Source of the DNA: Musa acuminata AAA Group
Taxonomy: Eukaryota; Streptophyta; Magnoliopsida; Zingiberales; Musaceae
Assembly: GCF_036884655.1 (NCBI RefSeq)
Contig: NC_088339.1
Coordinates: 32,889,501 to 32,953,500 of the forward strand
DNA length: 64,000 nt
Direction: 5' to 3'
The position numbers and the translations under genes were made by a program. The notes beneath the pieces were generated by a model that had not been told where the DNA came from, did not search any database, and saw only the letters and a program-made list of their open reading frames with translations. This document shows positions 35,388 through 49,024 of this stretch, piece by piece. Positions within the stretch are counted from its first letter, which is position 1; each line of letters starts with the position of its first letter.

Positions 35388-38300
35388 TGTATGCACGTGT
35401 TGTAGTAAAGACACAAATTGGAGTAAAACTTGAATAAAACAGAAGTAGGAAGGCGTTTCCAGGAAACTGTCTTCAAGATAGATAATTTCCCCACTAAGAT
35501 GCAGATGACATCACGGAAATTCTATCTCCAGGATACAATGCCTATTACCCAAAATAATCAAGACTGCACTTCTTGATTACTTGAAGAATCAAAACTCAAC
35601 TGGAAAATAAAGAGAAAGAAAGAATTCAGTACTATGTTTGCACTAAAATTTTCTTATCCTTTACTCTTCGATATAGAGGAGTTTATATAGACATTGAAAG
35701 GATGTTAATACACCCTTTTGGTTATCCTGAAGAGTTATGACTTTTTGAACCATTGCAGCACATTAAACTAATTTTTGAAACTGTAAGTAGTTTCCATAAC
35801 TGTTTCTTTTCAGTCCTTTCCTTTTTTATTTATAGTAAATTCCTTATATATGACAGCATATCTTTGCTGTTGAAGACTTCTTAAACAATTGCTTCATTTA
35901 TAGGTGATGGGACCTAGTGGAAGTGGTAAGACCTCATTTTTACGAGCTCTTGCTGGTCTATGGAATACTGGTAAAGGAAATGTCATATTCTATGTGGAAG
36001 ATGCTGGCAAACATGCACAATCTGTTTCAGCAGATACTGATTCATCAAAGTCAGAAGATGTGCTAAAGACGGAGGAAGAGCAGAGGCCCAAAAACAGGAG
36101 ACCAAGCAGTGTTTTTTTCCTTCCTCAGAAACCATATATGGTTCTGGGAACACTTCGCCAGCAGCTGCTTTATCCAACTTGGAGTGACAAAATACACCCT
36201 GATTTAAATAACTCCCCTGGTAGGTTTTCAAATATCTTACCGTATGTTACAACTGGTGTATGTGAATTTGGATAGTGTCTATCATTTCCATTTTAAATGT
36301 TGATTTCTTTTTTCCGTCAAAACTGGGATTAGAGTGCAATTCCATTCTACTTATCTTGTGCTATTAAAGGCCATTTTGTGACATTCTAAGATATATTTTC
36401 ACAGCAAGTACTCCAATTTGCAACCGTTCTTCATTGCATTACTTACATCTTACTCTTTGTGCACCTCTTGATATTTCTTCCTCCAATCAATGCTTCTTTC
36501 CTAGAAAGATGTCTACAATACAATTTTATTGTTCATAATCCATAACTTGCATGAAAAATGAAATTTGGTCACAGATTGCACATGGGGATCTGCTAATATG
36601 TATTTAGGTACAGATATGCTATTATAAGTGATACGAGAAATGTTAGTTATGTTATTTCTGTAAAATGCAAATCTGAAGCAAGTCACTGGACATCCTTCTC
36701 TAATTTATTCAAGATAATGATCTTCATTTTTAGTATCTAGAAGTATACTTATTAATTTCTATTGTACATATGTTCTAATATTTTATTATGAAAAATTATT
36801 TTTTTAAACGGTAGGCATCCTCCGAACATTAGAAGAGTCACAAAAAGGTCTTGATGATGTATTTTTGAAATTGAGAAGCTAGTTTCACAAGAAAAATGCT
36901 CTTAACCTTATATAAATTATAAGATGAGCTTAACTATGATGAAATAATATTACGAATATGTTCTGCGTAGTATAATACTATAATGTATACAATGACATGA
37001 CATCCCAAGTTCTAAGATCATTGATTCATTTTATCCACATTAATGAGCATTTGCCATACTTCTACAAAATGTATCTAAGAAAATACTACATGAGAATCTT
37101 AAAATTATCCAACTTTTTCTTTAATGATTAAAGAGATGTGACATAAATGAGGTATCCAGTACTCTATGTACACTCTACAGATTAGACAGTTTGCTTTAAA
37201 TCATCTGTATCTCTAGAGTTAAGGTAACACTGGTAGTTGTGGTTAATTCATCCTTGTTAAATGCAACACAAGGAACTACTTGGTACTACTTTTCTAGCAT
37301 AATTAATTATTATGTGAAGAAAGACTTCCTTGTGCTTATGTCTTAAATTTCATGGTTGATTCTTGTCACATGGTTGCAAGATTTGAACTTAACAGATTGG
37401 GTAGCTTGTCAGCATTTTGCAATGAGAAACTTCTGAGTGTGCCATGCTTGACATGTTTAACTCTCCAATATTCATCTGGTGTGCTTAGTTCTGAAGTATC
37501 TGATATGCAGACCTGAATTACTAGCCTTTCATATGCTGATATGATGGATTGATATCACTCATTAGCTTAGCTATGAAACTCCTAGACAGACCCATAGTTT
37601 CTAGAAAACATAGTTAATTTTCAAAAATTCAATCTAATTTCAAAATTATTTTATAATGAACTTGAGCCTACTTTCTGTATAAATTTTGTCCTATTAAGTT
37701 TTCTGTTTAATTAAGTTAGCCTCAGAAAAAAGTTGTCTAGTATTCTTTTTTTCATGTGCTTGAATGTATCTATATTCAAGTTAGGGTTATCTTGGTTCAG
37801 ATTTATGTGTCGTTCAAGGTGTACATCCAAGTCAAGTTATTATTGATTAGCTTTTTCTTCTATTCCTTCTTAATGTCATCATTATTGCATTTTCAGAATT
37901 GTACCTTTTGTTGTGTGCATTTTCCAGACTTTTGGCAGTTACTAATGCACGAATAGTATTTGGTAGCTCCTATATTTCTGGTCTAAAATGACTGAAAATT
38001 ATAAAGAGGGCTGGCTTAGAGTTTTGTATAAGACATCTACTCAAATGCTACTTTCTTTTTTATTCATTAATGAATCCTGTCTCAATTAGGACAAGGATCA
38101 GACTGAATATTAGATTTGAGCCCAATTATGTGTACCTCTGGAAGCCAGTTGCATCTCGAAAATTGCATTATAATCAGAGCTTTTTTTTATGTTTCAATTG
38201 AAATCTTTGAAAACTTCGAAGATTGGAGAGAATTTGAAATTTTAGCGTATCAACAACAGACGATTTTGTGGAAGCAATGATGAAAACAATAGAATTTTGA

Positions 38301-39799
38301 TAACTTGAAGAATGATGTATGTGTTCGCTGATGAGTTGGGCAAACTAAAATGAGAGTCATGAACCAAAACTAAATGTCCAAAATCTGAAGATCTGGAAGG
38401 CACTTTGCCCGTTTCATGGTAACTAAAAATTGCTATGGCCCTTATTTGGAACTATTTCCAACTAGTGGCCATTCACTGCTCTTCTAAGTCCCCATGAAAT
38501 ATCCCCAAGTTCATCCGTTAAAGTGATCTTGAGTATTATCCATTCACATCCATTATTGTTCTGTACAAATAAATCATGAATGTCTGACAACTCATGCCTT
38601 GTATGAAAGATTAGGTGTCTGTTATCATTGGTCCAATGTTGTCTCTTTATTTGACATAAGAAAAGAATACCTTGAAAGAGTATGATTAAAAGTAGCATTT
38701 TCAAGCTCTTTTTTTTTTAATTTTTTTCACAAATAGCAAATTTCAGTGTTATTTCTGTTGACTATGAGATAAGAAACGAGTATGATAGATATCTTTTTGA
38801 TATTAGATTTTGTGAATATATTAAATGACACTTTCAGTGATTTATTTGTGACATTTACATTCGGAAACTGTCAAAGACAATAACTCTTACATGGTGTTGC
38901 AGGTTATATCTTTTCCGAGAACAAAATTCGGAATTATAAATTTGCTATAACCATATTTGTCAAAGTAATCTCAGATGATCTACATGGTCTTTAATTATTG
39001 TTGTTCTTAATTGCTTTTAGGTTCTCTGCCCTTCTTGTCTCAAGCACCAAGCTTAGCGGATGAATTTGACAAGCCTGAGAAGCCAACTATTGATGATATG
39101 ATTCAGGTGCTTGAAAGAGTTCGGCTTGGGGATATCTTGTCTCGTTTCAATGGCTTGGATTCAATCTATGAATGGTCTAGTGTTCTTTCTCTTGGTGAAC
39201 AACAGCGCCTTGCATTTGCTCGCCTGTTGCTTTCGAAGCCCAAATTGATTTTGTTGGATGAGTCGACAAGTGCATTAGATGGTGCCAATGAGGTATGAAC
39301 ATTTTATTCTTTTTCTTCAAATATTGGATGCAGATGTTACTTTTTGCATAAATATAACCAGGGAACCAGTTTTTTATTCTGAGGAATGGATAAATATGCT
39401 TTTTGAAAGAAAATTCGTGGAGAAGCCTTTCCTTATGAATTTTGTTCTAATTAATAAGCATTTGAATGCTGGTTATCTTTCTCGATTTGGAGAAACCTGT
39501 TAGTAACATTGTCATGTTATCTAATGTCTCATCCTACATTAAATGCAGAATCTGGATTTTTTTAACTCTTTTAGTTTCATGCCTAATTAAAGATAGCTGC
39601 AACTTATGTGCAGGCTCATTTGTACAGACAGATTGAAGCTGCAGGGATAACATACATCAGCGTTGGACATCGGATGACTCTTCGAAACTACCATAAAAAC
39701 ATCTTATACATATCTAAGTATGATGCAAGAGGCAGTGAGCGGAATTGGCACTTTGAGCCCATCAGCCAGACAGCTACAGAGGCAAACTCAACATGTTAA
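25737..39799 (+). CDS. ABCD2: Half-size ABC transporter, subfamily D, plastid type (ABCD2-like)
   Basis: Ten exons: 25,737-25,985; 29,113-29,308; 29,444-29,511; 31,049-31,375; 31,484-31,648; 33,275-33,503; 35,104-35,348; 35,904-36,219; 39,021-39,292; 39,614-39,799. All introns are GT-AG and the joined frame is 750 aa. Residues 1-80 are Ser/Pro/Arg-rich, like a plastid transit peptide. The membrane domain (about 84-420) includes [17 protein letters not shown] and [13 protein letters not shown], the ABCD-type EAA-like region. The nucleotide-binding domain has Walker A GPSGSGKT (496-503), Q-loop LPQKPY, signature LSLGEQQR (654-661), Walker B LILLDE (674-679) and H708. The LSLGE signature instead of LSGGQ is characteristic of this ABCD group. 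The best match from memory is Arabidopsis ABCD2 (At1g54350) rather than peroxisomal ABCD1. The substrate is unknown. Introns 1 and 6 each carry a MITE. Confidence 0.9.
27146..27368. mobile_element. hAT-type MITE 1 in ABCD intron 1
   Basis: Element 27,154-27,360 (207 bp) has perfect 11-bp terminal inverted repeats CAAGGTCTGTC / GACAGACCTTG. It is flanked by an exact 8-bp duplication GTGGTAAC (27,146-27,153 and 27,361-27,368). An 8-bp duplication is the hAT hallmark. The inside is built of nested GGTACC/TACCG palindromes, so a single strand can fold extensively. No coding capacity. Confidence 0.85.
33813..34416. mobile_element. hAT-type MITE 2 in ABCD intron 6
   Basis: Element 33,821-34,408 (588 bp) is related to MITE 1 by its ends (TAAGGTTTGAAATATCG ... 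ATACCTTG) and by internal GTACCG/CGGTAC palindromes. It is flanked by an exact 8-bp duplication ATTCAAAC (33,813-33,820 and 34,409-34,416). It has been enlarged by two (AT)n runs, about 33,919-34,006 and 34,299-34,327. The apparent IYIYIY and VRYR-type frames on both strands are by-products. Confidence 0.82.
34383..34705. repeat. 162-bp tandem duplication across the end of MITE 2
   Basis: The phrase GGTATTATTCGAAACTGC starts at 34,383 and again at 34,545. About 160 bp following each are about 90% alike, including AATCCAATGTAGTAGGAAGG. The duplicated unit carries the last 26 bp of MITE 2, its target-site repeat and intron sequence, so it happened after the MITE insertion. Confidence 0.85.
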
Positions 39800-41832
39800 C
39801 GGTGAAGCAGTATTACACTTGAAAGCCGACAAAACCATTGGGCAGACTTTCTGGCTCGGTATCAATTGGTTAATATAACAAAAGAAAAAGAAAAAAAGGT
39901 TCTTAGTGAAGATACATGATTGGATTTGGCTTTTTTTCATCATCATTTGCTGGTGGATATGGAGTCACAGTTTTCTTGTATAGAAGAAATATCAAGTTCA
40001 AGAATTATCTAAATCTTCTCTTTTTATTTTTGGATCATGATATATTGTTGTATAAGAAGTTATTTGATCCACATTTTTGGACTATTATCATACTCATTCT
40101 TAAATACTTTTAGTTTGCTATATCTTGTTGCATTACTGATTACCCTGCTGTCGTATTTCTTCTACAAGCCTATTGATGAATGCAGAGGGGGAAGAACTAT
40201 TACCATCACAATGGCTTCCTTTTCGCCCTGTCGTGAGGTAAAAGATGAGTAGAAAGAAGAAACTGGTTATGATTCCCGCCATTTCACATTGTAAGTTTGG
40301 GAAGCCTCAAATTTTTGTAGTTCTTCTGTAAATATAAATATCATCATTATTATTATGTAAAAAAATTTAATATCAAAATCTAATAATATATCAAATTTAT
40401 GATATATATCTTTTAATGTTATTCATGAAGTTTTTATTTGATTTTTAGGTGTATCGGATCCAAAAGCTATAGTAATATCGATTTACAAAGAGAATAAGAT
40501 TTGTATTATTTTCTCTTTTTATCACTCACATGATCCGTATTATTTTCTCTTTCTAACACTCAGAGCGATGAATTAGGAACAAAGAGAATAAGATAGGAGA
40601 TGAAAGAGAATATGTAATATCTATTTAAAGAGAGATAATAGAAGATTTTTAATTTTTCAATAATGTCATCTCATAATAATGTCACATATCCATCTATTGT
40701 GCTTTTAATTCTTGTGAATTTTTATCTATTTATATGTGAGAGAAAATGATCTAGAATAAATAAATAAGATATTTTCTACTGTCATCTCCTAAGAAATTAT
40801 ATTATAATTAGATTTTTTATTAATTAATAATTATAATCAAAATTTAATCATATCTAGAATGTATATTATCTAATTAAATATGAACATATAATCTAACACC
40901 ACCTTCCTAATAGAATGCAAAGTTAAGTTCGAAAGATGTTTTCTTCTTTATATGAATATAGAATGTTTCGTAACTAATATTTTAACTAGAAAGATGAATA
41001 AGACCTAAGAAAAACTCGATTTGAAAGATTATTATTATTATACTCTTTCAACCTGCAAATTATGTGATAAGATGTTGGACGATGAGGTAAGTGAATATCT
41101 ATGTTCGAGAGATGATGAAGGATTAAATAGTGTAATGTTATAAGTGTTAAAAGGGTTCGATGACATATATTGGGTTTGACATGTAAATTATAAAGATCAA
41201 ACTTTTGACTTGAATTATTGTTTAATCTCATAGACGTTATTGCTGACCGGTTTGCTTCGTACTCATCCACTTGTTTATAAAATTTAAAGTTCTTTTAGAG
41301 AAAAAAAAAATCAAAGTAGGTTTTTAACTTTAAAAAAAATTAAAATTTAAGATAAAAGAAATCACAAGTGGGTTTATGCTAAGCTCGAGTTGTTTTGTAA
41401 ATTTCTACTTAAGAAAAAAATTCGATAGTTTCATAATTGAGCTTAGTTGAGATGGTACGTGTGTCGAGTGTCGATATAACGGGATATGTCGTTGACACTA
41501 AAAAATTATCAAAAATTCCTCCGAAAATATTTAAAAATAAAAAAAACTTAGATTAAATGTTTTAAGTTAAAAGTAATTATAAAATTAGTATAATTTAAGT
41601 ATTAATGATATTGAATTGACCTAATTAGTCTTCTTTCACTGCTATAAACATATTAAATACCTTAATAGGCATTAAAGATATTGAATTGATTCAATATAAG
41701 TCAAAATTTGATTAACTCATCATTAAAATTACTAATCATAGTATTAATAAATTTAATTAAAATATAATTAAATATATTATACCATCAAAATATGTAAATC
41801 ACTCTAATATGCATGACATATAAAGATTTCAC

Positions 41833-41868
<36 letters not shown>

Positions 41869-43466
41869 TAAATTAATATTAAATAAATTAATCATAACAT
41901 TAAAGACTTTAATTAAATCCTAATTAACCCTATAATAACAATCATAAAGGTCTCAAACAACATATTAGACATTGAAAACATATAATATGCTTAATCATTT
42001 CATAAATCAGTAAAAATCTAAAAAAATAATATATACATTTGCTTAAAAAAAATTTCTCTAACTTAAGTGTTAATCCTCTTAAATTAACCACTAAGCTTGA
42101 TTCAATCCATAAATAATAACTTTGTATAGTTAAATAAGTAAAAAATAAGAGAATAAAAAAAAAATGAGTGAGAAAGAGATTAAAAGAATAGAAGAGTTTA
42201 TGAGAGTGAAAGAAGAATAAACGAGTGGATAAAAAGGATTTAAAAAATCTTTTGATTTGGTTTAAATGTTCAGATAGACCATTTGAATTTAACAAATCTC
42301 ATCCATTAGTATAAGTTAAAAACTAATTGTTACTAATCATTATATGTTAGTATCGATCGGATTTCATACAAATTCCATATCAAAAGATATCGAATCATAT
42401 GTCACATACCATCGGTACAAGATGATCTATATATCGATCTCCTATCAGATCGATACATACCGCTTAATATACCACGACACGATGGACATCGATAGGAATG
42501 CTTCACCAACCTTGATCAAATGACAGACATCATATCCAAATGCTCAATCCAATATTCATAATGGAAGTAATGCTCAATAAAAAAGAAAAAAGAGTAAATG
42601 TTTGGTTGATAAAAGACAGAAGTGAGATAAAATTTCTCATATATCTCTCTTGAAGAATGAGTTCTTTCAGATTTCTTCCTGTTTGAAAATGAAGTACATA
42701 TATAGATGTTTGAAACTAGGAAAAGCTCTCATAAATATTCTCTTTCAAGAGTATACAAGAAGATATTTTGACTTATGGGCATTCATATACAACCCTAGAA
42801 TATGGCATTTATGATAAGTTACATTCATAGAGTGATGAACAATGTATCAATTTCCTCATCTGAAATAATCGATCAATGTGATACTTGCAACACTTGTAGG
42901 GACAAAAATAATATCTCCACCACCCAACAGAAAGAACAATGTTACGTGAGTAATGGGAGCTCGCTTACTAAATCTTGATTCAACCCCTCTTCCACATGAT
43001 CTCAAAAATATCTTATTTTTACATCCAAATTCTTGATTCATTTAATATGGTTTGCATAAACAAGTTTAGTCTTATTATGTATATATATCGAGGCCTTCGT
43101 TTTCCTCTAAAAACGCAGTGCATTGTTATTATCATCATAAAAGCATTCAACTTTTGGACAAAGAGAAGAGAAAGTCCTAACTCGGCACTTTAAATGGTAT
43201 CATGTGCAGGACGGCAATCTATTTGAGCCACAATGATCTAATTGATTTCAGCATGCTCTCAGGGAGCAAAAGCATTTCCAAGAGAAACTAGGGTTTGCCA
43301 TTTCTCTGGAACAAACACTGGATATGCATCTGCATGAAGTAGACAATTGCACCACTCAGGGCAAAGGCAAACATGAAATTATCATCGTCCAATGTCCAAA
43401 CACTGCTAAATCTATATACATCTGAAACCACAAACCTCCAAACATTTGCAGAAATCCATCGCAATC
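39800..43466. other. Intergenic, AT-rich; no gene seen
   Basis: 3' flank of ABCD and downstream side of the NAC gene. It contains an (AT)n run at 41,838-41,865. A stretch at 42,340-42,530 (TATCGATCGGAT, CATACCGCTTAATATACC, ending CCAACCTTG) may be a diverged relative of the GTACC-palindrome MITEs, but no clear ends were found. 43,230-43,466 is the likely 3' UTR of the NAC gene. Confidence 0.55.
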
Positions 43467-44602
43467 TTAGTTAGAGAACTTCAGTAGATCAGCTTCACAG
43501 CCAAGATACTGGAAAGGATTCCTATGGACCGATGTCGCCATGTCCAGGAGCTGAGAAGGTGGATTGCACTTGCTCTGAAACAGCTGGTCTAGGTCTTGAT
43601 GAGAAGCCAGAAGCTTGTCCAAGATTGACCAGTCCCCAGGAAACCTATCCTGTGGAAGAAGAGCTCCTCCTCCTGTTGTCAGTTTCATGAGGTTCTGAGA
43701 GCACTCGAGGTCCAGAGAGTTGATGGAGAGTGGTGGCACAAAGGGTGAGATTGTGGCCTCGGAGCTCAAAAGCTGAGGGAGATGCATGGAGGCATTGAAT
43801 GAGAGGTCGTATGGGGTTTGGATGCTTTGCTTCTGATCTGCTGGAACAGATCCACTTGCCTTCCAAGGACTGAACTGCTCTTCTTCCATGACTGCTTCTG
43901 GAGGAATGCCCCTTTGGTAGTTCTTCTTCTTGAAGACTCTGCACACAACCCATCCATCTTCCTACATCGACAGAAAACATCTCTCTTGGTTAGATTCAGA
44001 GATTGGAACTTGTCAGGCTTGATCGGTCACATGGTACCTGGATGTCTGGGTTTTTGTCTTCCAGGCGATACTCATGCATGATCCAATCGGTCTTCTGCCC
44101 ATGGGGGGCTCTCCCGGTGTAGAACACTAGGGTTTTCCTCATGCCAATCCTCTTGGAGCTGATAAGGTGGATAGCTTTGTCTCTCCCGGTGGCCTTCCAG
44201 AATCCTGCGGTTGTTGCTCGGTTGGTTCGAGTCCCGGTCGGGTACTTCTTGTCTTTGTGGCTGAAGAAGTACCACTCATTTTGAGGCCCAGACCCAATTC
44301 TGCACTTCTCTGCAATGAATCAAAGGAAATCTATGAAGACTATGATGAGGCATCTCTTTTAATACCGTTTCAAGAAGCTCATGGATCATATCACAGAGAG
44401 AAGCAAAGGGAGATGAAGCTCATTCGACTAAACCTTTGAGGTCCCATGGCTCGAGCTTGTTGATGTCGACATCTCTTATGACATCAAGATCAATAGCTTC
44501 ATATGCCACCTTCTTCCTCAAGTAATAATACAGCAGCTCCTCATCTGTAGGGTGAAACCGGAAGCCCGGAGGGATCGATAGCTGCCCGTTGCTCGGCATC
44601 AT
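43467..44602 (-). CDS. NAC-domain transcription factor (NST/VND/SMB-type subfamily)
   Basis: Exons are 44,602-44,434, 44,309-44,038 and 43,961-43,467 (311 aa), with GT-AG introns in the two positions typical of NAC genes. Subdomain A is [18 protein letters not shown] and C follow: [29 protein letters not shown] and [20 protein letters not shown] and E include [30 protein letters not shown] and [14 protein letters not shown] (148-161). The Tyr-rich [10 protein letters not shown] and [10 protein letters not shown] wording fits the NST/VND/SOMBRERO group (OsNAC7 subgroup), whose members control secondary wall or root-cap programmes; the exact orthologue is unresolved. The C-terminus (162-311) is the divergent activation region. 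The start MMPSNG is preferred; an in-frame Met at 44,632 would add 10 residues. Confidence 0.88.
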
Positions 44603-46900
44603 ACTTGCTAAAGCAAAGCAGACATCTCTCATGGTTCATATCTTAGCATGGACTGTACACAGAAGAACACAGAAAAAGAGACACACCTTCAGAGAACCGG
44701 GCTTCTTGATCTGCTCCGAACACCAGCAGCAAGGGACAGTAAGGTAAGCCAAGAGGCAACTTGTTCTTCCAGGAGATGGGCTTTAAGGGAGAGGGTGGTA
44801 AGCGTAGGACACACTCACAGCAAGCAACCATAGCAAATATAATATGATGCAGGTTGCGGTAAATAATATACTGGTCGAGCTAGGGTTAGGGTGACAGTGA
44901 GAGTGCATGGGTTTTGGATCATATGGAGAGTCCTACGTGAAGAAGGGGAGTTGTCTTTTGAAGAGGAGACCTGCTTGGGAAGAGTCTCACAGTGAATGAG
45001 GAAACATGCATGCAGACCGCCAATAACCAGTAGAGATAGATATCAAAGAGATGAGGTCTCTCTCTCATTCCATATTCCTCTTCTATTCTTCATTCACCTT
45101 CTGTTCCCCCAACCCCACCCCATATGAGGCCTATTTTATGCACCATAGCCTTTTCCCTCATGCAGATCTGACATTTCCACCTTATTTTAGTTCTCCCCTC
45201 TCAAGAAATGGATTCATGGAGACCTCAGATACCATTCAATAACATATATCAGTCTCATAATTCTTGATTTATGAGTTCTCATACACATTTTACAGTAACA
45301 TGATTTCCAGGACCTACTTGTCCTGTTACTTTCTGTCTCAAGAAGGCGTTCAGGAAACCTAAAGCACAGTCAAGAAGAAGAACGGAGAGAATTGTGGCGG
45401 CACGTGCTGCAGCGTGGCCAACAGAACAGAGGCGGATTGATCCTCGAAGTCTGTGTGGGTTTGCACGTGCAAGGATCCCGTAGCAGCACTCCACCGCAGC
45501 CCTCACTTCGAGGCCGCCTCAAATCCAACCACAGCCGAGAAGAAGAAGAAAAAGCTCTTACGTTATTTGCAGTAATAAACAAAGCACGTCATTGTCTCGT
45601 CGAAGGGATTCTTACGCTATCTTTCCCTCACCATCTCCCGGTCAAACACGGAGGCGTTCAAAGAATTCTTGTGATGTCGAGAGTGAGAGAGATGAGATAA
45701 CTTGATGTGGCTCCTACTTCCATGTGTAATCACTGGTCCCTTTCTTGCTCAAGAGAATGAATACATGCCATCAGCTGGTAGTGACAGCATTTCTAGCAGT
45801 AAAATTATCAGTGGCTCAACATTTACGAGGGCCTGCATGCCGGTGGCAAAGACATGCATGGGAGCATGTAAAATGGAGGAGGCTTTCAACTCCTCAGCCT
45901 CGAAGGAAGAGAGAGAGAGAGAGACAGAAAGAGGGGGGAAATAAGAGAAGGGTGAGGTTACACGAGCTACTAGTCTGTGACTTCCCTTCTTCTTCGCCTA
46001 CATTTCTGTGCTCTGTCCCTTCTCCCTTCCCCTTCATTTCCTACTGTGTCTTGTCTCATGTAGACTCACCTTCAGTGGAACACTTTGATACGTAGACAGC
46101 ATAGTCTAAAAGGAAGAGACGAACGAACGAACGAACGAAAGCTTTTACAGCTTGCACGACATCATCACCACATTATTCCTTGCCCTAACCACAGCTTTTA
46201 CTCAAATCATTATCGCATCTTTTGGCCAACGTACACGGTTCAGAGCTGATAATGTACATATCTTGATCATCTATCATTTGGTGTGAGGATGAAGCTAAGA
46301 TCATCAAGTATGTGATGTTCCTTAGCTGTTGATTCTCTTTGCTAATGGCATCACGTGGAAGTCTGTGCTCCTTTCTTTAGGAATCCTTTCCTAGAAGATG
46401 TTGGAGTGATTGAAGTGTATGATTGTGAATTTAAAGTGCATTGCGTAGAACAATTTTATTATGTTTATAATTACAAGCCTAAGTTTACGTAAGGATGACA
46501 ATCTTATAAATGACTGCCATCATACATATAGTCTTCATTAGAATTAGCTTGCAAAACAGCTGTGTCATTGTTGTCACCTTATATTAGCATCATTAATGTG
46601 TACAAAATGCCTTGTTGATGAAGGATCATCTGGTGCTACTTGTAGAAAACAACTTTGACAACATACTTTAAGGAACATTTAAATCTAGATACTACTAGCA
46701 TGTAGCATGTTGTGATTCTAAAATTAGGTTGGATTTGTTTTTGAGCTCCCACATGCTAGAAACATTGCTTAACATGATTGCGATTTCGACCGATACAATT
46801 CTACGATACCGAATTTTTTGACAATCGAGCCGCTTCACAAAAATAATCAATCTAGAACATATGCATATGCAATTGCTTCGCATGCAAGAATCGCATTGCT
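44603..46900. promoter_or_regulatory. NAC upstream region
   Basis: No protein could be recognised; several 70-110-residue frames on both strands around 45,280-46,095 overlap one another and lack family features. Two G-boxes (CACGTG) sit at 45,401-45,406 and 45,464-45,469, about 800-870 bp upstream of the NAC start. A (GAAC)n micro-repeat lies near 46,120-46,138 and a (GA)n run near 45,908-45,925. Confidence 0.4.
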
Positions 46901-47971
46901 AGTCGTTCTAAATTTGAGATATTTCCGTAATTGACAAGCAAGGTATCTCAATAAAAAAAAAAATTTATCCTTAATTAACTAATGCATAAAACCAATGAGA
47001 ATGTTTCATCGGTTTTTAGATAGATCATTGATCTTGAGATTATTATTGGCTAAAAGTAAGGTAATTTGTTCATGGAGATCCACTAACGAAGGAGATGGTA
47101 TTAAGCTACAAGTATGAAGGAACCAAGCAAATTTACATTACTTTTCTATTTTTCATGCTCTCACAAAAGTTTGAAGAACAATGGAAGCTTGTGAAAAAAT
47201 TATCAAGATTAGGAAAGAAAATGTAGATCTGACTTTCAATTTAAATGATTATTCATGTAGTTTTGATTCGTCGAAAACCTATGTTTACTATGGTTGATAA
47301 ATGAGCCACACCATTAATAACCACTATTAATATGTTAGGGTCTACATTTTGTAATTTAAACCATACATTGATCAAGGCATTTTATAACACATACAAATTC
47401 AATTTACATTAAATGATTATATGTTATTGAACAGATCATATCATATTGTTGAATCTATGGTGTACCTCTTTAGGGCTATTGATGAATGAGTATGAGTTCA
47501 TGAAAAAATCAAAATTGATAATACAGTTTGATTAGATTATAGCATGTATATAATTATTATTTATTTTGAATGTGAAGTATGAAGTATAGAAATTTTCTAA
47601 ATGTAAAATTTAAGCTTAACTTCAGTACTATGGATTTATTTATGATGTGGTCTAATTTACCATCAAGCAGTTTTAGTTTGATAAAATTATTTAATTATGA
47701 CACATATATAGCTCATTGAGAATTAGGCTTATGTTTGTGTAATCTCAAGTCAAACTCAGTCAATTGTCTGATGATACAAAAATAAAGTTAGAAATCAATC
47801 TCAAACTTAGCTTTATTGGGGCTAAATTCAGGATGAAAATGATGAATAAAAGTCAGCTAATGAGAAATCCTAACATCAATCTAACATGTAAGGAAAAACA
47901 AAAACAAAAAAAATTGTTGACTGTGACCTGTTTGACAGTCTAATTATGTAAAAATATCTTATTATAGAATT

Positions 47972-48019
<48 letters not shown>

Positions 48020-48780
48020 TTGTAAGAAAGAAACTTATCTAAGAATATCCAAACTCTAAATTAAAAAGATTTAGCACTCACAGAAGGAATGGAAAACAAA
48101 AATATTTGTCCAATGTGACCTCTTTTACAATTACATAAGATATCTTTTTCTAAGTATATATCCTACTCTGCAAGAAAGAATATTCCTATAACAATTCTAA
48201 TTTAGAAAACTTACTTAAGAAATCCCTATCTTAATTGATGTACTTCAAACAAACAAATAGAATCCTATAGAATCATCAAATATGGCTGAATAAAATTCTA
48301 TATAATTTCGGAAACTCACGGAAAAAGAGTAGATCTAATGCTCATTCAAGGGTAGGAAAACAAAATTTGTATTCCATATAACCCATATCTTATTTTTCAA
48401 GAAAAAAAGTGTATTAGAGTCCTCCTATGTAATAAGATCTTATCTCAATTAATTCAGTCTTGAAAAATAATTAAGAAAATATAATTCTATGTAATCCTCA
48501 CGAGTTTGAAGGTGCGTTCATGGGAGATTGTGATACCTTGAAAGATTATTTCTTGAAAAATTGATGGAAGTTGCAAAAAAAGAAAAAAAAAATGCATATA
48601 TATCATAGAATATAGGGAGGATTTAACATAGCAAACATATGATTTGAGAAAATTCTTTGGAGTTTGGCTATAACAGGTTTTTCTTGGCCAATATGTGCAT
48701 AAATTGGTAACGATAGCTATTTTATTATCTATCTTTATTGATGGCTATGGCAGAATGATATGGGAGGAGAAGTCAGATGA
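46901..48780. other. AT-rich intergenic, no gene seen
   Basis: Only low-complexity sequence, including CACACA followed by (AT)n at 47,974-48,016, and unassigned A/T-rich DNA. Confidence 0.55.
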
Positions 48781-49024
48781 GAAGAAAAGAGGACTTGTTA
48801 TGAAGATGTTGTAGGTGAATCATGGTGATTTGTCTAAGAAGAATTTTCTTGTCAAGATTGGCATCCAAAATGCACTTCTCAGCATGCTTTAATCTGAGAG
48901 AAAGCATTGGCTTGGTAAAGATATTTAAAAGTGTTCTCAAGCAATTCGTACTTGAGCATATACATCGACATTGCATCATCAAACTCCATTTGAAGCAGTG
49001 TCTGTGTGGAAGACAAAGGCAACT

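Noticed and set aside
42340..42530. Possible third GTACC-palindrome MITE
   Set aside because: Similar vocabulary but no matching ends or 8-bp duplication could be found.
45279..46095. Overlapping 70-116-aa frames upstream of the NAC gene
   Set aside because: Mutually overlapping on both strands, no domain or splice logic; treated as promoter DNA.
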